The position numbers were made by a program, and so were the translations under genes. From contig JBIKWM010000001.1 of NCBI GenBank assembly GCA_044356305.1, positions 1 through 64,000 of the forward strand: a stretch of DNA of 64,000 nt. The letters run 5' to 3'. The notes beneath the pieces were generated by a model. It did no database searches. It worked only from the letters and a program-made list of their open reading frames with translations, and was not told the DNA's origin. This DNA comes from JBIKWM01 sp044356305. GTDB taxonomy: Bacteria; Bacteroidota; Bacteroidia; UBA10329. Below are positions 17,672-26,800 of the stretch, in pieces; position 1 is the first letter of the stretch, and each line of letters opens with the position of its first letter.

Positions 17672-18504
17672 CCCGCTTCTATCTTTTCGATGGCCGGCCG
17701 CTGTCCGCAGATTCTCCTGTGCTCACCGCTCAGGCACGGCCGTTGCGCTATGGCGATGGTTTCTTTGAGAGCTACCGCATGGATGGCCCCAAGGTGCTGT
17801 TTGCCCAAAGGCATATCGCCCGATTAAAGGACACGGGAGCGTTCATGGCCATGGACGCGGGCCCGGGGTTCGACCTTGAAAAAGAATCGACCACCCTTTG
17901 GGAGATGGCAGGCCGACCCGTGGCCGCCCGTGTTCGCCTCCAATTCTGGCATTCAAGCGGCCTGACCTATCTGCCTGAGGGCACCGACTGCCACCGCCTG
18001 ATGGAGCTTGTGCCGCTGGATCAACGGATGTACCCGGGCACTGTGGACCAATTTAGAATCGGGGTCTTTGCCGATCAGGCCGTTAATGCGGCCCCATTGG
18101 GCAACCACAAGACCTCCTCGTGCCTGCCTTCGGTGCTGGGAGCGCGGTGGGCCAAAGAGAACGGGTATGACGATGTGCTGATGCTCGATGCAGCCGGCCA
18201 TGTGGCCGAGGCCAATGCAGCGAACATCTTTTTTGTGGTGGATGATGGGCTGCTGACCCCTGATCTGGGACGTGGCGGCCTGCGCGGTGTGATGCGCAAC
18301 GTGGTGATGGACCTTGCCAAAGAGCACGGCATTGCACTCCGAGTGGCCGAGGTGACGCTTGAAGATGCCGAACGCGCCACCGAGATGTTCATCACCAGTT
18401 CGGTGCGCGGCATCATGCCGGGCACATCCTTCCTGACGAAACCCCTGCAGCGCACCATGAGCGACAGTCTGCTGGCCCTGCTCAACTGTAAAGCCTTCAG
18501 TTGA
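17668..18504 (+). CDS. Class IV aminotransferase / aminodeoxychorismate lyase-like enzyme
   Basis: The 278-residue PLP enzyme belongs to fold type IV. The N-terminal RPLRYGDGFFES motif, the PLP lysine K148 in LGNHKTSS and E181 in HVAEANAANIFFV are in place. The fold covers branched-chain aminotransferase, D-amino acid aminotransferase and PabC. The length and the FFES start favour PabC (4-aminobenzoate for folate), but this is not decisive. The start ATG overlaps the gmhB stop (ATGA). The 3' end overlaps the convergent yqgE gene by 8 bp. Confidence 0.8.
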   Translation: MTRFYLFDGRPLSADSPVLTAQARPLRYGDGFFESYRMDGPKVLFAQRHIARLKDTGAFMAMDAGPGFDLEKESTTLWEMAGRPVAARVRLQFWHSSGLTYLPEGTDCHRLMELVPLDQRMYPGTVDQFRIGVFADQAVNAAPLGNHKTSSCLPSVLGARWAKENGYDDVLMLDAAGHVAEANAANIFFVVDDGLLTPDLGRGGLRGVMRNVVMDLAKEHGIALRVAEVTLEDAERATEMFITSSVRGIMPGTSFLTKPLQRTMSDSLLALLNCKAFS

Positions 18505-19084
18505 GGCGTGGATCCTCTGGAAAACTCGCCATCACATCATACGGCCCGCCCAGGTCGCGCAGCACGCAACGCCACAGGTCGTCAGGTTCGTGGCTGAAGA
18601 GATAGCGCTGATCGGTGCGTGCCACAATCCAGCTGTTGCGGCCCATCTCATCCATCAGCTGGCCTGCGCTCCATCCGGCATAGCCGATGTAGAGCCGTAT
18701 GTTGTCCTCGTGCAGGGTGCCATCGTTCATCAGTCGCTTCACTGTGGCAAAATCACCGCCCCAGTAAATGCCCTCTGCCACTTCAACAGTGCCCGGCAGC
18801 TGTGGCCCATAGCGGTGGATGAAGTGCAGGGTGCTCCGGTCAACCGGTCCGCCTAGGTTGAGGCTGCCGGCAAAGGCCGGTGCACTTTCCAAGGCCTCGC
18901 TCAATTTCAGCGGAATGGGCTTATTCAGGATCAACCCAAAGGAACCCTTCTCATTGTGGTCGGCCAGAAAAATCACGCTACGCTTGAAATACGGGTCGGC
19001 CAGAAACGGCTCAGCAACCAACAGGCAGCCTGCACTTACACGGAGCTGCTGCCCGGGTATCTCAAGTATGTTACGGCCTTTCAT
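18497..19084 (-). CDS. yqgE: YqgE/AlgH (UPF0301) family protein
   Basis: The 195-residue cytosolic protein shows the family start (GCLLVAEPFLADPYFKRSVIFLADHNEKGSFGLILNKP) with the conserved LNKP and the C-terminal GYAGWSAGQLMDE motif. No biochemical function is firmly known for the family. It is monocistronic and convergent with the aminotransferase gene. A TACATTCG element (19091-19098) sits 6 bp before the ATG. Confidence 0.93.
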   Translation of the reverse strand: MKGRNILEIPGQQLRVSAGCLLVAEPFLADPYFKRSVIFLADHNEKGSFGLILNKPIPLKLSEALESAPAFAGSLNLGGPVDRSTLHFIHRYGPQLPGTVEVAEGIYWGGDFATVKRLMNDGTLHEDNIRLYIGYAGWSAGQLMDEMGRNSWIVARTDQRYLFSHEPDDLWRCVLRDLGGPYDVMASFPEDPRLN

Positions 19085-19090
19085 GCGCTG

Positions 19091-19098
19091 CGAATGTA
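19091..19098 (-). promoter_or_regulatory. -7 element TACATTCG before yqgE
   Basis: On the minus strand TACATTCG is followed by six bases and the yqgE ATG. It fits the TAnnTTCG pattern seen before at least five other genes here and predicts a leaderless transcript. Confidence 0.5.
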
Positions 19099-19332
19099 AA
19101 CGGACGGCCGTGTCGGTATGTTCGGCCTCCTCGTGCCATTGAGCGGGTTCGTTAAGAAGTGAGATATCAACTGCAAAACGGATCTTGACCTGCCGTTCAT
19201 CGATACATCAGAATTCCATAAGGCCGCGTCATCATTGCGTAAAAGCTGCCTCAGGCCGGTTTCCCAACTTCACATCACGGATTGCGAGCGGTCCGGAGTG
19301 ATAAGTGGAACAACCCTTAAAGTGATAGAGCC

Positions 19333-20538
19333 ATGAGACGCATCATCCCCATTCTTGCAGCAGCCATCGGCTTTGGCCATGCGGCCCTGGCACAGGTGCC
19401 ACCGGTGTATTTCACCATTTTGACACACAACGAGGAGAACCAGCAGTTCCAGCAGGCAATGTTCTACAATGCCAACCGCACCCGACTGGTGAATCTGGCC
19501 CAGTACGTCAATGCCCATGGCATGAAGTGGAACATGCAGAGCGATCAGCGGTTCCTCAATGCTGTGATCCAACAGGACACGGCCTTCTTCCCCACCACCG
19601 GGGGCAAGAACCTGTTGCGCTGGATGCATGAGGACATGGGCGTGGAGATGGACCCCCATGCCCACGAGACCATGTACATCTACCCCGATGTGGTACACCT
19701 GATGGACAGCCTTGGCCTGCCCGAGAGCAAGGTGATAGGCGGCACCATTTATAACGATTACAACGGTATGAACATCTGGACCGAACTGGTGGGTGGCCAA
19801 TACGGCAACGTGTTCCCTGATGCCTTTTGGCAACCCCTCTATATGATGGGCGGTGGCACCCCCAACCACGAGGACGACCTGCGCTACCATGGGTTCTGGA
19901 ATCCCACCTCCACCACCGACTACCTCACGCACAACCCCAACAGCCCGCTCACCCATCTGGGCACCGGCTGCGACATCAAGGTGCAGGACACCAGCACCGT
20001 GGCATACACTGTTGGGCGGCTGCGCGAGGTGATAGACAACGTGCAGTCGGGCGCATACGACCCTCAGAACCCCTTCTACCTCCAGATCCTGTTCTTTGAG
20101 CATGCAACCCTCAACAGCCAGCCCTTCGAGGACATGATATATGCCATACTCGACAGCATGGACGTCATGGTGCAGGCGGGCGATGCGCAATGGCGCACCT
20201 TCAAGGAGGCCTACACCGAATGGGAGAATCTGGGTAGCCCAGTGTTCCAATGGGAGTGTGGGCAGCAGATGCCCACATCGGTGCCCATTGCCGCCACCGG
20301 CCCCGCAGGCCTCAGCGTTTACCCAGTGCCCACGGCCGGACCCATTGCCGTGGAGTGGCCCACGGCCGCAGCCCGCAATCTGACCTTGCTTGATGCCACC
20401 GGCCGCCAGATCATGGCCCTATCTGCCACCGGCACCACCGCCCGCATGGACCTGAGCGCCCTGCCCTCTGGACCTTATGTGCTGCGTAGCACCACCACCA
20501 CGGGCCAGCCCGAACTGCGCATGGTGCTCAGGGAATGA
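19333..20538 (+). CDS. Secreted T9SS protein with a possible deacetylase-like domain
   Basis: The 401-residue protein has a signal peptide (ending ALAQ). Its body, about residues 22-315, resembles polysaccharide-deacetylase-like barrels only loosely: it begins YFTILTHNEEN and has a GVEMDPHAHETMYIYPDV segment with paired histidines. The C-terminus is a T9SS type A domain (VYPVPTAGPIAVEW, LLDATGRQIM, GPYVLRST). It is exported to or beyond the outer membrane. The next gene is convergent. A carbohydrate-active role is inference only. The 248 bp upstream (19085-19332) hold no other gene. Confidence 0.7.
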   Translation: MRRIIPILAAAIGFGHAALAQVPPVYFTILTHNEENQQFQQAMFYNANRTRLVNLAQYVNAHGMKWNMQSDQRFLNAVIQQDTAFFPTTGGKNLLRWMHEDMGVEMDPHAHETMYIYPDVVHLMDSLGLPESKVIGGTIYNDYNGMNIWTELVGGQYGNVFPDAFWQPLYMMGGGTPNHEDDLRYHGFWNPTSTTDYLTHNPNSPLTHLGTGCDIKVQDTSTVAYTVGRLREVIDNVQSGAYDPQNPFYLQILFFEHATLNSQPFEDMIYAILDSMDVMVQAGDAQWRTFKEAYTEWENLGSPVFQWECGQQMPTSVPIAATGPAGLSVYPVPTAGPIAVEWPTAAARNLTLLDATGRQIMALSATGTTARMDLSALPSGPYVLRSTTTTGQPELRMVLRE

Positions 20539-20572
20539 TGCGTTTCCCGCGCACCGCAGGGGTCAGCGGGCC

Positions 20573-21676
20573 TCACTGCCCCCAGTCGCTCACGTTGCGG
20601 TTGTCGTTGTCGGGTATGGGTGGCACCATGCCCCAAACCTTGTAAGACAGCAGGCGGGCCATTCGGGCTATCTCGCTGTGGGCGCGCATGTAATTGAGCG
20701 AGTTGTAGTCATAGATGCTCTTTGCGGGCAGCACTCCCAGGGTCTTGGGCATGTTGTTCACCGAGAAGGTGGTCATGGTGCTCTGTTTCCAGTCGAGCAC
20801 CTTTTCTATGTTGAAATAGGCCAGATCGTGCCACGGGTGGGTGCGCTCGTCCCACACCACCATGTTGTTAAATACCTCCGGCACATCGTCATCGCTGGCG
20901 GTGTGCAGTTGAATCTGAAGTCGGTATCTGGCGCCCTGTCGGTTGACGCGGTCCTCAAACTCATACTTGAGGTAGTTCCGGCCGCGGGTCTCGTGGGGCA
21001 GCACGCGCTGGTTGGGCATGTCCCATGTGCTGAAATCGTGCTCAACGCCTGTCTCCTTCACATCCTCGTAGGGCAGCACACGGTATTTGGCGTAACGCCT
21101 GATGCCATCGGTGCCGACAAATAGGAAAGGCGTCTTGCAGTAATAGTGCAGGTTGTGGAACGATGTGGGGTCGCGCCTCACCGCGCCATGGGTGCCATCG
21201 ACCCCATCGGGGTATCTGCGCATGTACTCCACATACTCTACGCCCCACTGTTCCTTGCGCATGCTACCGAACTTGAGGAAACTGACAGCATTCCAGAAAA
21301 GGCTCTGCGCCCCGGTGTTCATCTCAATATCGAATGGGCTGTGCCAATGGTGATGCGAGAATTTGATGGAGATGGAGCGGATGCAGTTCATGGCATCGTC
21401 AAGGAAAGTGGCCGCAGCATGGCGGATGCGCACGGGGTACTGCTTGCCAGCAGCGAAAAACGGATGCTCGGGGAACTGCGGGTCGTCAACGATGCCCAAC
21501 CAGCCCTCGGCCGCTATGCCGTTGTTGTGGCTCATGCGCTGCCGCTTGGGGAAACTGAGGAACATTGCGATCATGAGCCCGAACATCTTGGCGTAGCACC
21601 AGAGGATGATGAGGTCCATCACCTCGCCCAGCCATATCCATACGGCCCGGAGGAACGATATCTTCTTTATTGCCAT
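20573..21676 (-). CDS. Membrane-anchored catalase-related heme protein (allene oxide synthase-like)
   Basis: The 367-residue protein begins with a hydrophobic stretch (about 10-42) that could anchor it in the membrane. The rest follows the minimal catalase core. The distal helix is RMSHNNGIAAEG with the presumed distal histidine H50 after S49. The heme-pocket strand is YPVRIRHAAATF...IKFS, then FDIEMNTG with N120, and a proximal RLLSY (R341-x3-Y345). Catalases are longer and have RFST in place of RIRH. The short core, the S/T-H pair and the MNTG motif recall the catalase-related allene oxide synthases, which turn lipoxygenase hydroperoxides into allene oxides. It lies 17 bp downstream of a lipoxygenase gene. 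Heme lyase, hydroperoxide isomerase or peroxidase activity remain alternatives. Confidence 0.72.
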   Translation of the reverse strand: MAIKKISFLRAVWIWLGEVMDLIILWCYAKMFGLMIAMFLSFPKRQRMSHNNGIAAEGWLGIVDDPQFPEHPFFAAGKQYPVRIRHAAATFLDDAMNCIRSISIKFSHHHWHSPFDIEMNTGAQSLFWNAVSFLKFGSMRKEQWGVEYVEYMRRYPDGVDGTHGAVRRDPTSFHNLHYYCKTPFLFVGTDGIRRYAKYRVLPYEDVKETGVEHDFSTWDMPNQRVLPHETRGRNYLKYEFEDRVNRQGARYRLQIQLHTASDDDVPEVFNNMVVWDERTHPWHDLAYFNIEKVLDWKQSTMTTFSVNNMPKTLGVLPAKSIYDYNSLNYMRAHSEIARMARLLSYKVWGMVPPIPDNDNRNVSDWGQ

Positions 21677-21693
21677 GGCTTGATAGTGTGGGG

Positions 21694-23859
21694 TCAGATA
21701 TTGGTCCTTGATTCGATGGCGTGCACATCTACGCCCAGCTTGGCGAAGTCGTCCTTCTTGTCGAGCAGCATCTGGATGAAGAGGGGATTCACATCTCCTT
21801 CCTCATTTTTGGTGATGAATCCGTATTCGGTACGCGATAGGAAGTTGGTGAACCACAGCGTCTGCGTGCTGCGCGTCAGGTCAGGCGATATGCTCAGGTC
21901 CGATTCGGGGGCCAGAATGCCGCGTTCCTTGTTGCCAAAACGCAGGCCACCGCTGCTGTAGAGCACCTCGCCCAGGTCATCGTACTGGTGCTCGTTTATC
22001 CAGGTGTGCATGTAGGTGGCCATCATGATGATGTAGGCACAGGCCTGTTTGAGGTTATCCCAGTCGCCCTTGGCAGCCTGATCGAAGTGATGGGCCGTGG
22101 TGATGGGCGACACGGCCTTGAGCTCGCCATTCACCGTCTGGCGGGGGGCATTGCGGTCAAAGGCATACTGCAGGCTGTAGTAATCCATGCGGGCCTCGGC
22201 CTGCCTGCGCTCGTTGGGCGAGAGCCTGTCCAGATCGGTGTCAGAGAGGAATACTGGCACGGCATGGTTCACAAGATCGTTTGAGAAACGGAGCACCTCG
22301 CCCCAATGGTGCTTTATCTCGGCCTTGTGCTGGCCAAAGAAGCGGTCAACGTATTCCACCACCAGGTCCCAGAACATCTGCTCGGCCCGTGCGCAGGTGT
22401 GGGCCGCGTTGATGGGCCGCATCGGCCGCCAGCCTTTCCAGTCTTGCATGCCGAGCAGGTCGTAGCAGCGGTGCAGCAGGCCGTTCTCGGTAAGGGCCGT
22501 TGCGGTGGGGATGACTGAGTGGATCAGCAGCGTATCGGCCGAGTGGTTCACCAACGCCACCTCTTTCACATGCGGAAAAAGCAGGCAGGCCAACGGACTA
22601 AGACGGAAATTGCGGTAGGCGGCAATGGCATACTGCTCGGTGTTGAGGTGGGTGCCGGTGAAATGCTCCTCCACCTCGGTGTTGAAGGCCCCGTTCACCC
22701 GTGCGATGCGCTTGGCGTAGAGCCAATCATCGCCACTGGCGGGCGTGAACACCTTTTTCTGCCAAGGATCTTTATCGAAGGCATTGGTCTGTCCCGTGAG
22801 GTGTATCTCTATGGGCAGGGGCAGGTTGTCGCCCTCGATGGCAAATTTTATCTCCACATCAGGCAGAGCATACTCCTCGTTGCGGTCGTAGCCACACACC
22901 CCGAAGTACTTGACCCAGTAGTGCCCCGGGTGGGCCGCATCGGGCATGAATGTGCCGCGGTTCATGCCATTCATCATCCTGCGGCCGAACCACTCATCGC
23001 CCCGGGTATAGCCCGGCAGGTGCTTCTCTATGCACACGGTCAGGTTCAGTGGATAGTCGCGCTGGATCTCTGCCAGTGAGATGGTCTCGGGGGCCTCGGC
23101 TATCTGGGCCAGGTGCTTGGCCTTGATCAGCTCAAGGGGCATGATCTGGCGGTACAGGGCATCCACACGGCCCTGGGCGTAGTACTGGGGCGAGTCGCTG
23201 TCGACATTCCTGATCACCGTGCGGGGCACTTTGGTGTCGCGCCTGTATTCCCACAGGGCCAGGTGAATGGTGCGCAGGTTGTAGCGCATACCCGTGAGGT
23301 TTGAAATGGGTACCTGCTCCACGTGGCAGGTCTCGAGCACCGTCCTGGGCTCCTTGGCCCCGAAATAGGCGTGTGTGGTCTGGTACACCTCAAACTGTAC
23401 GGTGCGCATCTGCCAGTTTCGTGCCTTGCGCAGCTCAAAGGGCAGGCTGAAACGGCCATCATAATCGCTGTGGCCCTCTGCCATCTTGCGCCACTGGCCC
23501 CAATAGGTGCGGCCCCACATCTCCACTTTCAGGTTATGGATGGGCACGTTCAGCTCATACCGTTCGGCATAGTTGATCTGGCCCACCAGGGCGCTGTCGG
23601 CCCGGTCGCACCACAGCTTGGCCCTACGCGGGAACAACCATGTCTTGAAGGCCTTCCACGCATCGCGCACGCGCATGTACTGGCGGTACACCCATTCGGC
23701 CAGGAGCAGCAGGGGGTTTCGCAGAATCTTAGAGTTGCCCAGCTGCAGATGGTTGAGGCTTAGCATGCGCGGATTGAAAAAGCTGCCATCTTCCCTGTAG
23801 CTTATCCGGGTCTTGCGCTTGCACTCGGCTATGATCTGTTCTATGTCCGGGTTCTCCAT
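21694..23859 (-). CDS. Lipoxygenase
   Basis: This 721-residue enzyme should oxygenate polyunsaturated fatty acids to hydroperoxides with a non-heme iron. The iron ligands expected for the family are all present: H399 and H404 in HFTGTH, H618 and N622 in HTWINEHQY, and a C-terminal isoleucine (I721) as the last residue. The surrounding block (EQYAIAAYRNFRLSPLACLLFPH) matches the family core. The first 240 residues are not a recognisable PLAT domain. They include a basic, aromatic segment near 50-80 and a YDGRFSLPFELRK strand region like carrier or transthyretin-type beta-sandwiches. The gene lies 9 bp after the giant kinase-cyclase gene and 17 bp before the catalase-related gene. Confidence 0.85.
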   Translation of the reverse strand: MENPDIEQIIAECKRKTRISYREDGSFFNPRMLSLNHLQLGNSKILRNPLLLLAEWVYRQYMRVRDAWKAFKTWLFPRRAKLWCDRADSALVGQINYAERYELNVPIHNLKVEMWGRTYWGQWRKMAEGHSDYDGRFSLPFELRKARNWQMRTVQFEVYQTTHAYFGAKEPRTVLETCHVEQVPISNLTGMRYNLRTIHLALWEYRRDTKVPRTVIRNVDSDSPQYYAQGRVDALYRQIMPLELIKAKHLAQIAEAPETISLAEIQRDYPLNLTVCIEKHLPGYTRGDEWFGRRMMNGMNRGTFMPDAAHPGHYWVKYFGVCGYDRNEEYALPDVEIKFAIEGDNLPLPIEIHLTGQTNAFDKDPWQKKVFTPASGDDWLYAKRIARVNGAFNTEVEEHFTGTHLNTEQYAIAAYRNFRLSPLACLLFPHVKEVALVNHSADTLLIHSVIPTATALTENGLLHRCYDLLGMQDWKGWRPMRPINAAHTCARAEQMFWDLVVEYVDRFFGQHKAEIKHHWGEVLRFSNDLVNHAVPVFLSDTDLDRLSPNERRQAEARMDYYSLQYAFDRNAPRQTVNGELKAVSPITTAHHFDQAAKGDWDNLKQACAYIIMMATYMHTWINEHQYDDLGEVLYSSGGLRFGNKERGILAPESDLSISPDLTRSTQTLWFTNFLSRTEYGFITKNEEGDVNPLFIQMLLDKKDDFAKLGVDVHAIESRTNI

Positions 23860-23868
23860 CCCTTTTTA

Positions 23869-26800
23869 TTATCGTTCAATGAAATACATCTTCACTTTGC
23901 CCTTGCCCTTGGCCTCTATCTCGCCCCGGTACTCGCAGTTGAACCGGTCGTGTATGAGGGCATAGGTCGATTCGCTCGCGTTCACCTTGCCCACGGCCCC
24001 GCTGCTCTCCATGCGGCTGGCGGTGTTCACGGCATCGCCCCATATGTCGTACTGGAACTTTTTGAGGCCCACGATACCCGCTATAACTGGGCCGGTGTTT
24101 ATGCCTATGCGCACCTCGAAATAGGGCAGTCCGGCCGCCTTTTTCCGTTCAATGCCCTCGGCAATGAAATCGCGCATCTCGAGGGCCGCCTGCACCACAT
24201 CGGTGGCGTGGGTACTGTTGGGCGTGGGTATGCCCCCGGCCGCCATGTAGCTGTCGCCAATGGTCTTTATCTTCTCAATGCGGTATTTCTCAACAATCTG
24301 ATCGAATGCCGAGAAACACTCGTTGAGGTCGCGCACCAGGTCGCGCGGTGTGACCTTCTCAGCCAGCGAGGTGAAGCCCTTGAAGTCGGTGAACAGGATG
24401 GTGGCCCGCTCAAACTGCCGCACCTCGGCAAAGCCTTTCTGCTTGATCTCCTCAGCGGTCTCGGCCGGCAGGATGTTGTAGAGCAGGTCATCCGATTTCT
24501 TTTTCTCAGCGGCCAGCTCCACCGTGCGCTCCTGCACCTTCTGCTCCAGGTTGTGGTAGAGTATGGCATTGTCAATGGATACCGCTATCTGGCCCGATAG
24601 CAGCGTGAGCAGGTTCACCCTTTCCTGCGTGAAAGCGCCCGTGGCCAGGTTGTTTTCGAGATACAGGATACCGATGAACTTGCCCTGATTGATGATGGGC
24701 AGGCACATGATGGACTGCGGCCTCATCTCGGTGATGAACGGGTCGCCTTTGTAGCGGGGGTCGCGGGTGGCATCCTGAATCACCACATGCTCGTGTGTGC
24801 GCCTCACAAAGGCCACCACCGACCTGGCCAGCAGATTGCTCCCGTCCATGGGGCGATGGCTCAGTATCTCGGTGCTTCCGTCTCCCTCCACCCGGGCCTC
24901 TACAAGCAGCTCCCCATCCTTGTCCAGCAACAGGAATCCGCGCTGGGCCCCCGCGTTCTCTATCACCACCTGCATCAGCAGACCCAGCAGCCTGGGCAGC
25001 ACCACCTCGCCCGATATGGTGGTCGAAGCCTTGATGACCGTGGATATGTCGAGCACCGATGAGTGCACCATGGACGAACTGACATCGACCGATGTGGAGC
25101 CCGTGAGCGACTGCTCGCTGCGCATCACACCGCTCACATACTTCGGGAAATTCTGCTCCAGGTGCCGCAGTTTGGCCGAAGCACCCCATTCGCGGTAGGC
25201 GTTGTAGGCGGCTTTGAGGTAGTATTCGGCCAGGTCCCTGAGGTCCTGGTCGAGATAGAAACGCCCGGTCAGTTCGTAGCCCAGGGCCTCCTCATGCAGA
25301 AACTCATGGGTGCTGGCCCCGGCTATGGCCCTGTCGTACCAGGTGCGGGCCTCGTTGTGCCTGCCCTTCACGCGCAGCAGCTCGGCCTCTATCAGGTCGG
25401 CCTTGTGCGCAAAGTTCATGGGGGCATCCTTGGCCCATTTCCGCAGTATGCCCTGACACTTTCTGGCCTTCGCTATCAGCTTTCCGCGGTCGGGATTACG
25501 GTCATCGGCCAGGGCAAGGGCGGCCAGAGCATGGTAATAGTGCAGGTTCGGAATCTCGAACTTGGCCAATACCGCATCCAACAGTCTCTCGGCCTCCCGG
25601 GCCTGTTGCAGCGCCATCTCAGCCTGGCGGAAGTGCAGCGCCAGCATCGATTTGAGGAAGTGGATGAAGAAGGTGCCCGTCTTGTCGTTGCGCTCAGCAT
25701 TCTGCCGCAGCATCACGGTCTCGTCATAGGCATCGCCCACCAGCACCACGGGGTCGGCCGCCCGGCCCATGAAGTTGAGCATGGCCTGACGGTACACCTC
25801 GTTGTAGTTGAAGTTGGTCTCCTGTCTGAACTGATGATAGCTGCGGCTGTAGGCGTGGGTCTCCTCCTCCACACGGCCCAGCGGCCTGCCACACAGCAGC
25901 GAGTGGATGCAGTAGATGTTGGTGTTGACGCACGCGAACTCGATGAGGCCGGTCTCCATGCCTATCTGAAAGCTCTCCTGCAACGGCCGCAGAGTGGTGC
26001 GCACATGGTTGCGCCAGTGGAAGGTGAGGGCGTAGGGCGACACATAGATCTGGGCCTTCCACTCCTTGGCGTTGAGCTTGTCGAGCAGTTTGAGCGACAG
26101 TTCGCCATACTCATTGCCCTTTTTCATGAAGCCCAGCACCCCGCAGTTGATCACCCCGAACGACCCGTAGGCGAAGCACGACACGGCCGTGTTGCCATAT
26201 CTGAGCGACAGCCCCACCATGCGGAACACGATAAGGGGCAACAGATTGGGCATGCCCCAGTACACCGATGAGGTGATGTCGGCTATGATGCGCATGGCCG
26301 CAATCTTCTCCTGGTCCACCATAACGGGCAGGTTCATGAGGTGGTCGCTGTCCTTGTTGCGCAGACTCCACAACGTGCCCATCAGCCCACCGGCCACATG
26401 CAGCATGTTGGGGTTTTTGGGGAATTTCTCGCCCAGTTGCTCCAGCACCTCCAGCCCGGTCCTGATGGCCTCGATCAGTTTGTTCTGTGCCTTAAATGCC
26501 AGGATGCGTATCTCGCAGGGCTTCACCTTCTCTAGGATAGTTTGGGCATGGGTGATGATCTCTTGGAAGAGGTTCTCCATGTGCCCGAACTCCCCGTTGA
26601 GGTAGGCCGCCTCGCAGGCCTCGCTGTGCAGGGGCAGGCACAGGTCGTACTGGGCGGTCCAGCGGTCGGGGCCCAGCAGGCCTATGCCGGTAGAGAGGTA
26701 TTCGAATGAGGGCTGAAAGGCCGAATTCTGTTTGGCCCTGCGCCCGGCCTGCAGGTTGAGCTGCGCCAGTTGCTCCTTTTCCTTACCATCCGTTATCAGG

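Noticed and set aside
16551..18504. Functional pathway linking rhomboid, gmhB and aminotransferase genes
   Set aside because: The genes overlap and are surely co-transcribed, but their activities belong to unrelated processes. Overlap alone is weak evidence.
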